In this document: positions 22,914 to 35,437 of the stretch, in pieces | Position numbering within the stretch: the first letter of the stretch is position 1 | Layout of the letters: each line of letters begins with the position of its first letter | From: Lingula anatina | Lineage: Eukaryota > Brachiopoda > Lingulata > Lingulida > Lingulidae | NCBI RefSeq assembly: GCF_001039355.2 | Contig: NW_019775978.1 | Span: 1-64,000 of the forward strand | Length of the DNA: 64,000 nt | Direction: 5' to 3' | Translations under genes and position numbers: made by a program | The notes under the pieces: generated by a model | Databases searched by the model: none | What the model was told of the DNA's origin: nothing | The model's input: only the letters and a program-made list of their open reading frames with translations

Positions 22914-24548
22914 CGGACAATAGAGAGGTTTGCGTGTAATCTTCTGTTATAACTCCTTGGTTTCAGTATCATAAGTAACATGGTTTTCCCTTAATTGCTA
23001 TCCTGGCAGCAGTGTCCAAAATAGGGTTTTCATGCAATATAACATAATACTTAACAGCATAATGGCCATCAATTTTTTTATAAAAAAATAAAAGTATCAT
23101 GAATATTCAGAAAATGTGATGTGGGAAGGTCTTCAAGACCATGGATGTTCAGAGGTACACTTTCAAAATGCCAAAATGTAAACAAGAGATAACTGTACTG
23201 AAATGATTTTCTTTCCATTTTCAACACCTTTTTTAAAAAAAAAAAAAAAACAAAAAAAAAAAAAAAAAAAAATGATCAACTAGGAAAATTGTTGACATAG
23301 GAAAAATATCAATAGAACAATTTTCAATGTCCAATTTGCTCCATTTGCAGATTCTGAACATATTGAATGATTGAATCTGACAAACTGCAATGATGAGTTC
23401 CTTTCCATTTATGATACTTTATTACACAATGCACGATTACAGGTTTACCATCATTTTTATATAATCAACTAACAATATTGTTAATAAGCAGAAAATGTAA
23501 AAACAACACTTTTACATATCTAATTAGTTCCATAATGAGACTGTGAACATGCCTAAGAATTAAATCTGAAGAAATAACACTTAAATACAACAAGGCAGCA
23601 AAGCTGTCAAATGTACAGACAAAAAGCTGAAAATAACAATGCACAAAATAGGCTACTGTCAATTCTGATACAAAAGTACATTATGCTTAACTGCAAATTC
23701 AACATCAAATTTATTTATGCTCAACAGGTAACACCAATGTAAATAAAACGTGAAACAAGCATAAGGCTTCAGGCCCATGAGAGTTCACACTTTGAAAGTG
23801 CCAGAATGAGAAAAATGAAAATTTTACACAAAATTGCATAAATTCAATAATAAATGATAACCCAATTTCTAATTTGAACTGCATGCCAATCCTAAAAATC
23901 AAACTTGTAAGTTAAAAATAATAATAATAAGTAACACAGTTTCTTTTCATAATGTTTGTAGTAGCAGTGCATNATCCTTGAATCATTTTCGAAATGGAGA
24001 TGGAGACTGATGAATTTCTATCTAACTCTTACGTCAAAGATTAGACCCATAGAATTGAAAAACCCGCTGAGAAAACGTGCATTTCATTTTATTGTCTAAC
24101 AGTTTTGAATCGAGTATATCTTGGTGATCGAGGGACTATTGCTCAGACTACCAGGCTTCTATGCAATTTATGTATATGTTGAGGACAAAAGGTGTAATTA
24201 TCGATTATACGTTTTGTTTTAAGGTTCAATAAAGTAAAATGCACATTATCACATATGGTATTTGACAGTTGTTACTTCTGTTTTGTATTTTGATAAACGG
24301 TAATAAAAAACAATTATATTTGCTACATTAAATATATTTTAAAAAATGTAAATTCGCTTGAAGTTTCTTATGAAGTCTATGTCTCTCGTAGTATAAGCGT
24401 TAGTCGCCTCAGCAACTTTAAAAAATTAAATTCTCATTTCTATGACGATTAATCTTTTGGAGACACTGCAAATTTATAAATAGAATAATCGAATTTTGGT
24501 TGTATGAAGCAAACTCTATTAAAGGTGTGCGAATTTTGGGTGTCTTAC
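22914..24548. other. Repeat-rich stretch related to 15.3-16.6 kb
   Basis: The promoter-like word at about 22938-22962 is an inverted match to 16607-16631. 23585-23830 is a direct, diverged match to 15341-15515 plus 15742 onward. 23233-23274 is a long, interrupted A run. One undetermined base lies at 23973. No coding gene was recognised. Confidence 0.5.
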
Positions 24549-24676
24549 CTGTGGTTTTCAGATTTATTACAGTCGAGCGTGTTTGCAGCAAGAGCCTTTG
24601 GAGAAGGCCCGCGTGAAAACGGGCCTTTTTATGGTGTCGGAGTCTCTTTAAAAACTGATTTATTTTGAAAATCTTC

Positions 24677-24680
<4 letters not shown>
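24549..24680 (-). promoter_or_regulatory. Possible minus-strand first exon divergent from MRPL41
   Basis: Read on the minus strand, the segment ends at a strong donor, CCACAG|GTAAGACACC (exon end 24549). It contains the GC-rich palindrome GGCCCG...CGGGCC. No ATG-initiated frame spans it, so it would be 5' UTR. It lies about 470 bp upstream of the MRPL41 start on the opposite strand, so a shared divergent promoter is possible. This is inference. Confidence 0.25.

Positions 24681-24738
<58 letters not shown>
24679..24738. repeat. (AAT)n microsatellite
   Basis: About 20 AAT/ATA triplets between the possible minus-strand exon and MRPL41. Confidence 0.9.
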
Positions 24739-24741
<3 letters not shown>

Positions 24742-25089
24742 TCAAACATAAAACAAAGACAACAATTTTGTTTGACCTTTTTATTACCTTTTAAAATTTT
24801 TAAGGAACAACTTACTGAACACCACTCAAGTCGTCTAAGTCATCTACACTTTAGCTTTGTAACAAGGCGGAGAGGTTTTTTCACTGCTCTACCAGAGGTT
24901 CCAGCAGCCAACTGAGCGATCATAGTATTACGGATTGATTCTATGCAAATATTTAACAATACAGAAAAGGGCACAAAATTACCCAGAACAATATTTGTGA
25001 ATATCTATTGAAAAATCAATATTAGACCATATGTGACCCTGGTAGACTATAGACTGTTTACACCCTCTGATAGTCTCATCTTGGCCTTT

Positions 25090-25146
25090 TTCGCTCTCCA
25101 CAAGAGGAGGTCCGTAACGAAAGTGTAGTTGGTTTGGTTGTGAAAA
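25090..25146 (+). promoter_or_regulatory. MRPL41: Possible TCT-type initiator and 5' UTR of MRPL41
   Basis: The pyrimidine run GCCTTTTTCGCTCTCC lies about 50 bp before the start codon and resembles the TCT/TOP initiator of ribosomal-protein genes. No TATA box is seen. The start site is inferred only from this motif. Confidence 0.3.
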
Positions 25147-28100
25147 ATGCTGCAGGTTCTAGTTTTCACCGGGAGATGTATCAGTACTTCTGCCCGGCAG
25201 TGTTTCCGTAAAAATGACTACTACATTAAAGGAAGGAGATACCCCAAGAAATACTGGAATACGCTAGAGCGGAAGTATAAAAAACCTCACAGGTGAGTGT
25301 GTTTTGCCTTTAAATTAATGCATTGTTTGGAAATGTTATACTAATTGGTCCACTCGTATTTTTTTCTAATTAAGCCAGAGACTTGACATTTGACACACAG
25401 ATAGCAACAAATCTGAGTATGAACAAAATGTGAAATGTTTTTGGTCTATCTCAATTTAGATCGTAAGTTTGTAAGCGGGATAATAACGACAACTGGGGTT
25501 TTCAGATAAGTTTATCCTTGGTAATCGAAATAAGAATTAAAATAAGACTAAAATTAAGGCTTCCAGAGAATCCTGTGCTTTCATAAAAGAATAAACCCGC
25601 TTACGGCACATCAAAGTCAAACATCAAACAGAACAAAAACTACACATCAAAAACGCCGAGCGCGTCACGGCCTCCACGAGTGTGCTGCGTCGTGTGCGGC
25701 CGATGACGTGGCTCACGACGTTCTGCGTCGTCAGTGGCGACGACGACATTGCATCAAAAATGTACAAGACAAAGAACAAAACAGGGTACAAGTTATTCAA
25801 GTTTAATAGGCCATTCACACTAACACTTTCGACCGCGGTCAAGGTCTGACCTCGGTCCCATCGTTAACTTTTCTAATGTGATTGGACGACATAACGACAT
25901 ATCGCGGTCGAAATAAACCCAGATCAGGAGCTGGGTTAAATCAGACTTATTTCGAATCATGGTGAAGACCAGATGTTTAGATATGGAATGTATGCGCACA
26001 AGTGTGCAATTAATCAACTGATCTCGTTCGCAAGAAATCCTCGCAGCTATTTGAGTACTGTGAGTATGGTCGGAGAGTATAACGCAAATTAACAGGAAGC
26101 ACCAAGAATAAAATGGTCTATTGCAAAACAGGCTTTAGGTTATCTGTATCACCATGCCTACATGTAGAATTAGTATCTTAACTTTTGTCACCGTTATCAT
26201 ATATCTGATATAGAATAATTTAAATATAAAGGGTCTGATTTTTACTTATCGAAACATTGGAGTGCATGCTGAACAGTATGATTGCTTAAATTCTATCGCT
26301 ACTGATCGCTGCCGGTATCAGTGTTCACCCAAATAATCTCGGTTTAGTTGACCGCGATTCAGTCAGAATTAACTAGACCGCGGTTAACTTTCTAATGTGA
26401 ATGGCCTATTAGTGGCAGGGGCGGATTTAGGCCGTCTTCTGGGTCTTCCGGAAGACGGTCAGATTTTCAAGTTTACATTGACGGGTATCTATTTTTTTTC
26501 TGTTGGAAGACGGTCAAAATTGGAGGATGAATCAACAAAGATAATTTGGAAGACTGTCAGTAAATAGCTTTGGATCCGCCCCTGAGTGGCACCACTTAGT
26601 GATGCCACTTTCTAAAATGAGTCAAAAAGCCAGCGTCATCATTCTTGCCTTCTTTGCTAAAAAGCATCAGCTAGACCTTAATGCGCAATACATTGCATTG
26701 CAGTGTGTTAGTAGATTTATGACATTTATACATGTATACAGTATTTGCACATTGAAATAAAAATAAATCAAATAATAAAATGAAAGGTCCATATGAGCCA
26801 AGCATCGGTGGAGCGTGGATTCCCAGTAACACATATAAACCACTACTACTAGTTTCTTATATGACTCAAATAAATTCCACGTGCCGAGGGATAAACTGAA
26901 TAATTTACTCGATCAGCCATAAAAAAGCTTTAGACTGGTTCTTTTCTTTAAACTTTTGGTCAGAAATTTAACCTACTTTTTAATTTGGTAATTCTCGTAT
27001 TTATGCTACTTGAAATTATATGCTGGCTTTTGTGGCAAAAAAAATAAATAAATAAATAAAATAAAAATAAATAAATAAAAATAAAAAATTAAAAATTTAA
27101 AATTGACTTCATATGAATCTTAAAGTATTTATTGCTTAAATAATTGACTTCATATGAATCTTAAAGTATTTATTGCTTAAATAATACTTAGGAAGATGTT
27201 CTCCTTCTCAATCTGATACCATGGGCAGAGCAATTGATTTATTGAAAAGGGACATCTTTTTAGTACTTATTCAGTCAAAAACAGGTTTTGGGTTACTGTT
27301 TTTTTTTTTCATTTGCAGTACTAACTTCATTGAGCAGAAAGTTAATCTGAATCTCCCGCAACCATCAGTCCGAGCTCCTTATGATAGAAGATATCCCCTC
27401 AGTGGAAAATCTATTACTCCATACACAGAAGGAGGCAACAGCAAATTTCCAAAATTGTGGTCTAAGATTACATCAGTTCGTAAGTGTTATCACGGTCTAT
27501 GGTATCAGCACTGGGTCAATGCCAAATGTCAGTAAAATTGAGTTCAGTGCAGAAGGTTTAAAGCTTTTTTTTTTTAGACACTGGCTACTTTTTCTTCTCT
27601 GGACCAGGAGTTGCTAAAACCCTTATGCTCCAAGGTCCAGTAAAAAATGAATTAAATAATTTTGTCAGAAGCTATATTACTCTCTGGTTCCTAATTGCCG
27701 TCCATATACAGGTATTTATTTGGACAACAAATTTCACACTGTACAGCCTTATTCGAGACTGTGGGCTTACTAAAAATCTGAGTTTCCCCACATACATATA
27801 ATGACCCGTTTTAACGCTTAAGCGAGGTCCATCATAGTGGGGCCCTGTGTTTACTCTAGATTGCGACAGCAGTGCATTTCAGGACATATACGCAATCACA
27901 TCCAGTCGCACTCATATCACTTGATAGATTTCCAGTTCTTTATTGGTCAATTTCCAATTTTCCACCCTATATGTTTATTCAGGACTGTACTATTCTTAGA
28001 TTTTGTGAATTTTTCCCCGCCCTATACTACTATTTCAAACCATGTGGCAATAAGGAACTAGAGAGTAGTCAGCAGTGTAAATGCAATGTTGTTGAGGAAT

Positions 28101-29518
28101 GTACCTATTATATAAGAGATAAGCCAATGTCTCCTTTTCACATTTTCCTCTCAAACTTCAACAGCCTGTTGACAACTGACAGGTGTTAGAAATACCTTTA
28201 GGCAGTGGGAAGATAGTAGCAGTAGTTTGATTTTTATTATAACTTTTAAAAGTATGTTTTGAAGGCATTTTCTAGCCTCCGTCAATTTCCGTTAAGCTTC
28301 GGCATGTGCGACAGGAATCATATATTGGCAATAACACTCCATCAGATAGCAAGACTTGCTGACTGAGTGGCAACATCTTTGGCTGCCTAAGACGGGGGAG
28401 TGGTTTCGATTCCCACTCAGTCCTGATTTTTCCTTTAATTTTTAAAAATCATTATTATATGCTAATCTGCTATCATGGTTCAATGATTGATGTGGCAGGT
28501 AACGGCTAGTTCATTTTTAATTGGCTTAAGATAGCTTAAGCAATATCTGGTTGGAAATGGACTGGTATGTTGCACAGGGATCTGTACATGTGCATTGTTG
28601 TTTTGAACAGGAGGAGGATCTGGGGTTCCAGAGGTTGGATACAGGCTGCCCAGTGGAAGTTTTCGCAAATTACAGGATTCAGTGCCAGAGTTCATTGTTC
28701 CTGATCTAAAAGGATTCCCGGTAACGTATAGTAACCACTGCATGGCTAGCGAAGTTTATAGATGTCAGGAGAGACCTCCTAAGCCATAGTATTTTATGTC
28801 TCCTGTCTTATAGTGATAGATTCTTCTCGTCATTTGTGTGTAACATATTATTATTACTACGTAGTATGTTTGACCCACAGGGCCTCCATGAGTGCCTTTC
28901 CTTTTTAAAAAAAAAAGATTTTAAAATCTCATCTTTGCTTTCATTTTTTTTTTTTTGTTGTTGTTGTCTATTGATTCAAGTTTCAGGATAATAGATTAAC
29001 AGTACATTTTATGCACTATCAACTATCATGATTCTGATAATAGTAGGGGTGGGCAAATGACATATAAAAAGCCATCTTTGAACTGATATTTAAAGATTTA
29101 CATGAGAAATATGTGATTTGAGGGAGCGTTTGGTGGCCATTTTGAAAAATCACCTGATACCAATATCAGATGTAATTTAAAATAAAAATACTTATTAGAT
29201 TTGTATTCAGCAGCCAAAATGGCCATAGAATCCACTTGTCTGAAATTAAATTTCCCAAAAAAGCTTTCATTTGCCCACTCCTAATAATAGTTCTTTATTT
29301 TTCTGTTCCAGCTAAAGCCCTATGTATCATACCGTGTGAAAGATATTCACCAGGAGCCGCTGACTGCCAAGAACCTGTTTGATGCTTGTGTCCGGCCAGA
29401 CATAGAGAGAGATTTTGATCAAGGAAATCTGGATGTGGACAAATATAAGTTAAAGAAAAAGGAAGTGGATATATCAGACATAGACTTGGGAACAATATAC
29501 AAGTCTCCCTTAGCATGA
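25147..29518 (+). CDS. MRPL41: Mitochondrial large ribosomal subunit protein L41 (mL41)
   Basis: Four exons, 25147-25292, 27319-27479, 28611-28720 and 29312-29518 (TGA), give 207 residues with consistent phases. The diagnostic MRPL41 core spans the exon 3/4 junction: SVPEFIVPDLKGFP then LKPYVSYRV, followed by PLTAKNLFDACVRPDIERDF. The preceding RGGSGVPEVGYRL matches the family's glycine-rich lead-in. The N-terminus is basic with few acidic residues (MLQVLVFTGRCISTSARQCF), as expected for a mitochondrial targeting peptide. The protein is a structural component of the mitochondrial ribosome. Exons 1-2 supply about 100 residues before the conserved core, longer than in known vertebrate or fly proteins, so part of them could be lineage-specific. 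Intron 1 (2 kb) carries two MITE-like elements, a GC-rich patch and a dispersed repeat. Confidence 0.9.
25640..25760 (+). other. GC-rich patch with a 70-codon open frame inside MRPL41 intron 1
   Basis: About 110 bp rich in CG dinucleotides stand out from AT-rich surroundings. The plus strand is open from after a TAA near 25590 to TGA near 25847 (including KNAERVTASTSVLRRVRP and VVSGDDDIASKMYK) but has no early ATG or clear splice sites. It may be a remnant of an unrecognised exon or mobile sequence. Confidence 0.3.
25804..26410. mobile_element. MITE-like element with TAATAGGCCATTCACA terminal inverted repeats
   Basis: The left end TAATAGGCCATTCACACTAA and the right end TTCTAATGTGAATGGCCTATTA are inverted copies. 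Subterminal GACCGCGGT motifs occur near both ends. At 607 bp and without coding capacity it is probably a non-autonomous DNA element, inserted at TA or within a TTA-type site. Confidence 0.7.
26416..26584. mobile_element. MITE, CAGGGGCGGAT family, copy 1
   Basis: The ends CAGGGGCGGAT and ATCCGCCCCTG are inverted repeats. AGTGG flanks both sides (26411-26415 and 26585-26589), a 5-bp target duplication. The interior matches copy 2 at 29635-29793 at high identity. It lies next to the preceding MITE. Confidence 0.8.
26785..27130. repeat. Dispersed repeat, copy 2
   Basis: It matches 5450-5830 in the same orientation. An A-rich (AAATA)n expansion at about 27037-27085 interrupts the similarity. Confidence 0.6.
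27098..27184. repeat. Perfect 43-bp tandem duplication
   Basis: The block containing ATTGACTTCATATGAATCTT and AAAGTATTTATTGCTTAAAT is repeated twice without change in MRPL41 intron 1, a recent event. Confidence 0.85.
28361..28422 (+). tRNA. tRNA-like fragment (tRNA pseudogene or SINE head)
   Basis: GACTGAG and CTCAGTC can form a 7-bp acceptor stem enclosing a T-arm-like GTGGTTTCGATTCCCAC, close to a pol III B box. Only 62 nt separate the ends, about 11 too few for a full tRNA, and the T stem has a mismatch. It lies in MRPL41 intron 2. A functional tRNA is unlikely. Confidence 0.3.
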
Positions 29519-29634
29519 AGTGGTTTTGTGAAGATATTATACGAGTTTCATTGATTGTGAAGTTATTGGTTTGGCAATGAAAACAAAAACGCAGATATCC
29601 TGTACAGAAGACACAGTATCTGTCCGATTTATAA

Positions 29635-29793
29635 CAGGGGCGGATTTAGGCCATCTTCTGGAAGACGATCAGATTTTCAAGTTTACATTGATGGGTATCT
29701 AATTTTTTCTGTTGGAAGACGGTCAAAAATGGAAGATGGATCAATAAAGATAATTTGGAATACTGTCAGAAAATATCTCTGGATTAAGCCCTG
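29635..29793. mobile_element. MITE, CAGGGGCGGAT family, copy 2, in the MRPL41 3' UTR
   Basis: Flanked by TATAA on both sides (29630-29634 and 29794-29798), again a 5-bp target duplication. It lies between the MRPL41 stop and the likely poly(A) signal and contains an AATAAA at 29743-29748. The right end is diverged (AAGCCCTG). Confidence 0.75.
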
Positions 29794-29895
29794 TATAATA
29801 TCTGTATTATAAACTTTTAGAATATCTAAAACATTAAGGATTTATATTGCCCAAGTTAGCATTTCTGTTTCATTTTAGACGGGTCTTCTGTTGAA

Positions 29896-29901
29896 AATAA
29901 A
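29896..29901 (+). terminator. MRPL41: Likely MRPL41 poly(A) signal
   Basis: AATAAA in TTGAAAATAAAAATAC, about 380 bp after the stop. An alternative hexamer is the one inside the MITE at 29743-29748; another lies near 30378. Confidence 0.4.
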
Positions 29902-31779
29902 AATACATGTTATAAATAATTACAAACGTTGTACAACATGCAATTTGTTTTGCTGTTTTGTAGTGAAGGTAATTTAAATAAATATATAATACATATCAAA
30001 AATAAGATTATAATGAGGTTAATGAAGCTTTTGAGTTTCTTGATCTGCAGCGTAAAAATATATACTGGTATATAAAATGACACTGACATCCAACTGACTG
30101 GTAAGATCCCAATATCTTGGGCATTTTTGCTGCTGTATTTGCGAATTTCTTACATTCAAGAATTGAACCACAAAAATCAACACTTCTTTCTTTGTATTTT
30201 GAATTTATTCTCGTTTCATATTGTACACAAACAAGGAGCCTAACGAGCAATACACTGAAATTTCCCATCTTGTTTTTTATTTATAACTTTAATATTGGAT
30301 CATCTCCCACTTGTGAAATAGAAATTTTATGTTATGCCACACCTGCTTTCTTGCATGGTGAAATATTATACATATAAATAATAAAGGTCTTGGCCTGTAC
30401 CTGTACTTTTATTTACTTATCATAATAGTAATAATAAACAGTAAATATTAATAGCAATCTCTTCTCTCTAAAATGCCTATGCCAGTAGGAAGTTCTATAC
30501 ACAATATGTACAATGTTACAGGAGCTGCAAGATTGCATCATGAAACGTCAATGTGAATCTTTCTTATGATTGATTTTCACTTGGCTTGGAGTCAGGTACA
30601 AACACACCAAAGTCACAGTGACAGGTGAACAATACCTTCCTAACACCTAGCAAGCTGGTTATCTATAAACAATGTAGAACACTTATCTTGAATGACATAA
30701 TTAATGACATTTTTTTTAGTATTGCACACAATTTCAATTTGTCAAGCTCTCTTTAATTATCATACAGTAGAAAACATAACTTGGACTGTTAACAAAGAAA
30801 ACGTTCCCTTGCGGAAGGCGTTTTTTAAGTCGAGTCTCTCCAGCATGTGTTCCACCCTGGGTGGATAGATACACAAAAATAGAAGATAAGCCAACTGCAC
30901 CCTTAGTCGATTACTTACCAACTGGTGTGGTAGATGGGGGAAAAACCAATGGTTATCTATTTTAAGTTCAGGGAGCAGACCAGTCCAACTATAAGGGTCT
31001 CTATTTGAATGGCCGACTACAAAAGTCCAAAGAAAATATTGGGACTGTCGTGTGGCAATAACGAACACAATTATGCAATTATAATGTAGTGCCTTCCTAC
31101 AGTAAGTCTAATTTACCTTGCCAATGACTTTATTACAAACAACACTCGTTAAAGTATTATATTTTGACATCACTTTCTTATCAAAAATGTAATTGGCATC
31201 TTATCTTTTCTCGTACTGTGCAGTGTGCAGCAACCCTTCCTTTACCAGTAATGCGTTAAATAGATGCTTGTGTAAGGCATGGTTTTCTTTTTGCCATAGT
31301 CAGTGCAATGTGAAATTTAGTAATTTAGTTCAAATTAAGTTTTTCATCTCACATATTTCAGAGGCTAGAAAAGGCATTGGGTTAAGTCTTACAGAGTAAG
31401 GAACAAGGCCGAGTTGAAAGAGACGAGATATTATGTGAAGATTCTACATGTGACATTATGCTCCAAGTCAGTCAGAAAGTACTTTCCTTGTGTAAGCTAT
31501 AGAGGCACAAGGAGCTCAAAGTGAGACGGGTTCTTGCTGCCACCTTAAACCACACAGCATGTATTTGTTGTGGCAGTAGACAGATAATGAATGTAAGGAC
31601 CTCAGCAACATCAGGCAAACAAAGAGCTGATCAAGTGCCTGATCCACAGTATGAGTGGTAAGCCACTAAGGTATTACCAAATAACCAACATGACATACTT
31701 GATAAGACCTCCATGTGAGTCCAAAATTAATTTGAAACATCTCCTGTCCAACCAATATCTCATTATTTGAAAGGCCTCC
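29902..31779. other. No gene recognised between MRPL41 and the RhoGEF
   Basis: AT-rich sequence between two convergent genes. Open frames on both strands are short, without conserved residues or paired splice sites. Part may be 3' UTR of either gene. Confidence 0.5.
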
Positions 31780-31785
31780 TTTATT
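31780..31785 (-). terminator. Candidate poly(A) signal of the RhoGEF gene
   Basis: AATAAA on the minus strand, 430 bp beyond the stop codon. It is one of few such hexamers in the expected range. A 3' UTR of this length is plausible but unproven. Confidence 0.35.
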
Positions 31786-32216
31786 TTTATCTGAAGTTTG
31801 TTGAGTGGATGGTCAGGTTTTTAGCTCCTGTACAACGAGTTTTACACCCTACTAAGTGCTAACATGAGCAATTTAGTGCACCTCTATTGGATCAAGAACA
31901 TTTTAATCCAAATTTAAAATCATCCTGTATCATATTCCTGTGTATTATGTCACCTGTTTTCTTTTCCATGTACAATGAAAGAAACTCCTGTAGCAAGTTG
32001 AAAAGTTTTTAAAAATCTTCCCTGAACAAGCGATACAAACTTCTGCTGTTGTTGAAGCTATAATTAATTTCTCCCAATAAAACAAAACCCCTGCAGTGCA
32101 CTTCTGAAGTTGGGTACCTTTTCCCATAAACAAAACACATCGCTGTGTTCCAGTTTTATCATCACTGCTGCTGGGCACTTTGGAGAAGAATGCTGAAACC
32201 CCTGTATCACATCATC

Positions 32217-33054
32217 CTAGCTATCCTTAACTGTCTGGTCACTATTGTCTGGTATGGACGGGGCGTCCACTAACTCCTCCTCCTCACTGGAGTCTGACCC
32301 CTTGGCCTGCTCCTCGCTGTCGTGAAAGTCCTCGTTATCGCTGTCCTCGGCCCCCTTACCACCGGGGGTGTTCACGCTCTCAGTGACCGTCTCACTGTGT
32401 TCGCTATCAGCGACAACTGTTGCATCGTCTTTGTCATCCTCCTTGTGCTCATTGTCACTGTCACTGCTGTTGTTATCGTCGTCGTCACTGTCGTCTTTCC
32501 CTGGTTGTGTGTCGGGATGACTGGCAATGGACATCTTGGTGGGTGAGCTCGCCAGGCCTACTGAAACAGACAAGATAGGACGTCAGTGAGGGTCCACAAG
32601 CTCTCTGGATGTACACTACATCACCTACAGCCTGAGATTCTTTTAAAGGCAAAATAAGTGTGTAAAAACAAAAAGTTTATTTTCTTGGAAATTATAGAGT
32701 TTCTTCATTAATCATCAAGGCACATATCCAAACTGTTAACAGAATTAACCTTTTTTTTTTAACCATTTCAGTAAATAAATTTTGTGCTCTATAACATCAA
32801 TTTACAGCTACACCATAGAAGCTGTCCTCACCTGAGTCCTCACTAGAGGTCACCACAGTCGGCTGTTCCTCCACCTCAGATGCCGTGGATGCCTCAGAGA
32901 TAAAACTTTGCGGCCGGCTCCCTGAGGACCCTCCTCCCAGATTCATCATCACCATCATCTCGTTGATTGCTTTTATCTGGTCACGGAGGTCGTCCATTTC
33001 TTTCACTTTCAGACGCAGGTCCTCCTTTTCTTTGTCAGATTTTGACATGACAGT
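32217..33054 (-). CDS. Last two exons: coiled coil and acidic C-terminus
   Basis: Exon 33054-32832 starts with a heptad-like Lys/Glu/Leu helix (KEKEDLRLKVKEMDDLRDQI) followed by a Ser/Glu-rich region. Exon 32560-32217 is dominated by Asp, Glu and Ser (KDDSDDDDNNSSDSDNEHKE) and ends TVKDS. RGS-RhoGEFs use C-terminal coiled coils for oligomerisation and autoinhibition; that role here is inferred. Confidence 0.85.
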
Positions 33055-35353
33055 CTGAAAAGTGTATCAAAAAGTGTTGTAGTGTCACACAATAAATTTC
33101 TCTCTGCCAGCTTAATACACAATACATAATCTGTAATAACCTCAGTAAATATTTCAACATGATATGTGCATGCTCATACTAACTAGCAAATATTGCATTC
33201 CTGTATATTTCACAAGAGACTGCACGGCCTCTAGGTGAACACAAAAACTTGCTGCAGTAATACAAGAGCTTTGTTGTTCTAAGAATTGCGTCTGACTGAA
33301 CGATAAAAATACCACTGACTTACAAGCAAAAATATTGTCCAAGTACGAAAAGTAACAATTCCTGTGTAAGAATTTACAATGAGCTTCTGATAACTGCAAT
33401 GTGTTAGATGTGACAATGTATTGTGTTGGATATGACACTATGTAAGATGCTTCAACATCTTGCCTTAGGCAAAAAAAAAAACAACCTACCAATAACTGTG
33501 TGAGAGCCTCTGATAAACTTCTAGTAATTGCATTGAGCTTGTCAGCAGGAAGAGATAGGTACAGTTGTTTGTTCTCCACACGCACAGTGGCTTGCTCTGA
33601 AAGACATTAGTGCCACATACTATATACGTTCACTTCTGCCATTTGGATCATCTGAGTGACAGAGCAACTGTGACAACTTTTTTTACTTTGAAATTTCCAA
33701 ACATGTCCACCTGTCCAATCTGAACTTTAGTGGTGGCTCATTAGAACTTACTGCATCAATCTCAAATGTTACATGGGTCTTTTAACAGCACATGTTCTTT
33801 AGTGAGCATTGTTTTATTCTAATTTTTAATTATGTATTAGTAATGTATCCGTGTAGTCTTACCGGGCGGCGTGTCCTTGTCGACCCTGAGAGCATCGCTG
33901 ACCAGTGCAGTCAGTCTATTGGTCTGGAGGATAGAGCCCAGGATGAGTTCCTTGGCTTCCTTCTCTCCCTCTAGAGCACATGCCAGCTGGAAGTGGAGAA
34001 CACGTGCTTTAATTAAGGGTGATAACCCTATAAATTCAAACAACTTACGTAATATTGTGCCTCAAAAATTTTGTTGTTAAAATTTAATTTAAAGGTGGAT
34101 TTAAAAGTTTTGTAAAATTAGCTGGTTTTGTATCTCATAGTATATTGTTGTGAGTGTCTGAGAATGATTTTTTTTAAATATTAGAAAAAGAGAGATACTG
34201 AAAAATTAATGTAATTAACACTTCGTTAATCAACAGTTTACCTGTTGTTTCTTTTCTTTGTTATGAACGGTTACCAGATACACAAAACTGATGAATTTTC
34301 TTATCATTATGAAAACTTCCTCTTTTGAATGAAAAGCATCTTTACACAAATGGATTGCACATATTTAAGTTTTTCTTTCAATTTGATATTTTTTAAAGGT
34401 TTTCTCTCTCTCTCTCTCTCACCTCTGCCACATTTTCAAACTCAGCAGGCTCAATCTGTAGAATTTCCGCAGTGATCCGTTGCTTGTCTTGCAGTGCTTG
34501 CCTGATCTGTTGGTCTTTTTTCTTTAACGACTCTAAAAATAACAGCATTGGTCTTGTAAACCTTTCATGGCTCAAGTTTTAGTTCTCAAATTATAATAGC
34601 TGAGCTTATATCTCTATATAAGTATTAAAATAATGAAGAGTTCTAACTTCATCTTTACATTTGTTATTAAATCAATTATCAATCAGGACCCCTTTTTCTC
34701 TGTAAATATTTTTAAAAAGATGCTCACAAATAAAAGCATAAAGTTACAATCAGTACAATTGGACACCATTTCTGGATATTGAGGGGGGGGGGGGGTAATT
34801 ACATCAACCATTTCACAATATATACCCCTAACAGCACAATTAAGTGCATTTTTCAGAAAGTACACATCACAGTAGTAGTAATCATTATTTCTTTAACTCA
34901 GGCCCTACCGTGCGGCGTCAACATGACAGAGTCTGCCCTCTGCATCACTTTCTCCGTGACCACTACCTCAGCTGGCTGGACAAGCTGTGGCTGGTCCGTG
35001 ACCTGGACTACCTCATTTCTGTCCAGGTTGTCCAGGCTCTCCACACTCTGGCTCTTGGCTCGGTTCAGACTGCTCTCATCACTGATAACAATGAGAGGAA
35101 ATTTTTTTACTTCAATTATTTATTCATTGTCTGTAAAATTATACAAATGAGCTGAACATCAATCAAATTATACTTTTAGCACCTGTGCTATACTTTATGG
35201 GCATATTTGGGATGAAGAAAGCCAAGATATGTATTACTCCGTGCATATATTAATTTCAAGTATGCCATGTGTTTAAGAGGCAAAATGCCAGAATCATCAA
35301 TCTACTCAACATAGTTCAAACTTGGGAGTCCACCCCCTTTGAATATAACTGAA

Positions 35354-35437
<84 letters not shown>

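Noticed and set aside
24597-24640. Hairpin GGCCCG...CGGGCC followed by T5, like a bacterial terminator
   Set aside because: The window is eukaryotic and the hairpin lies in a possible first exon. There is no bacterial context.
32322-32546. Plus-strand hydrophobic 74-codon frame
   Set aside because: It is the antisense of the Asp/Ser-rich RhoGEF terminal exon, which mechanically yields Val/Ile/Leu codons.
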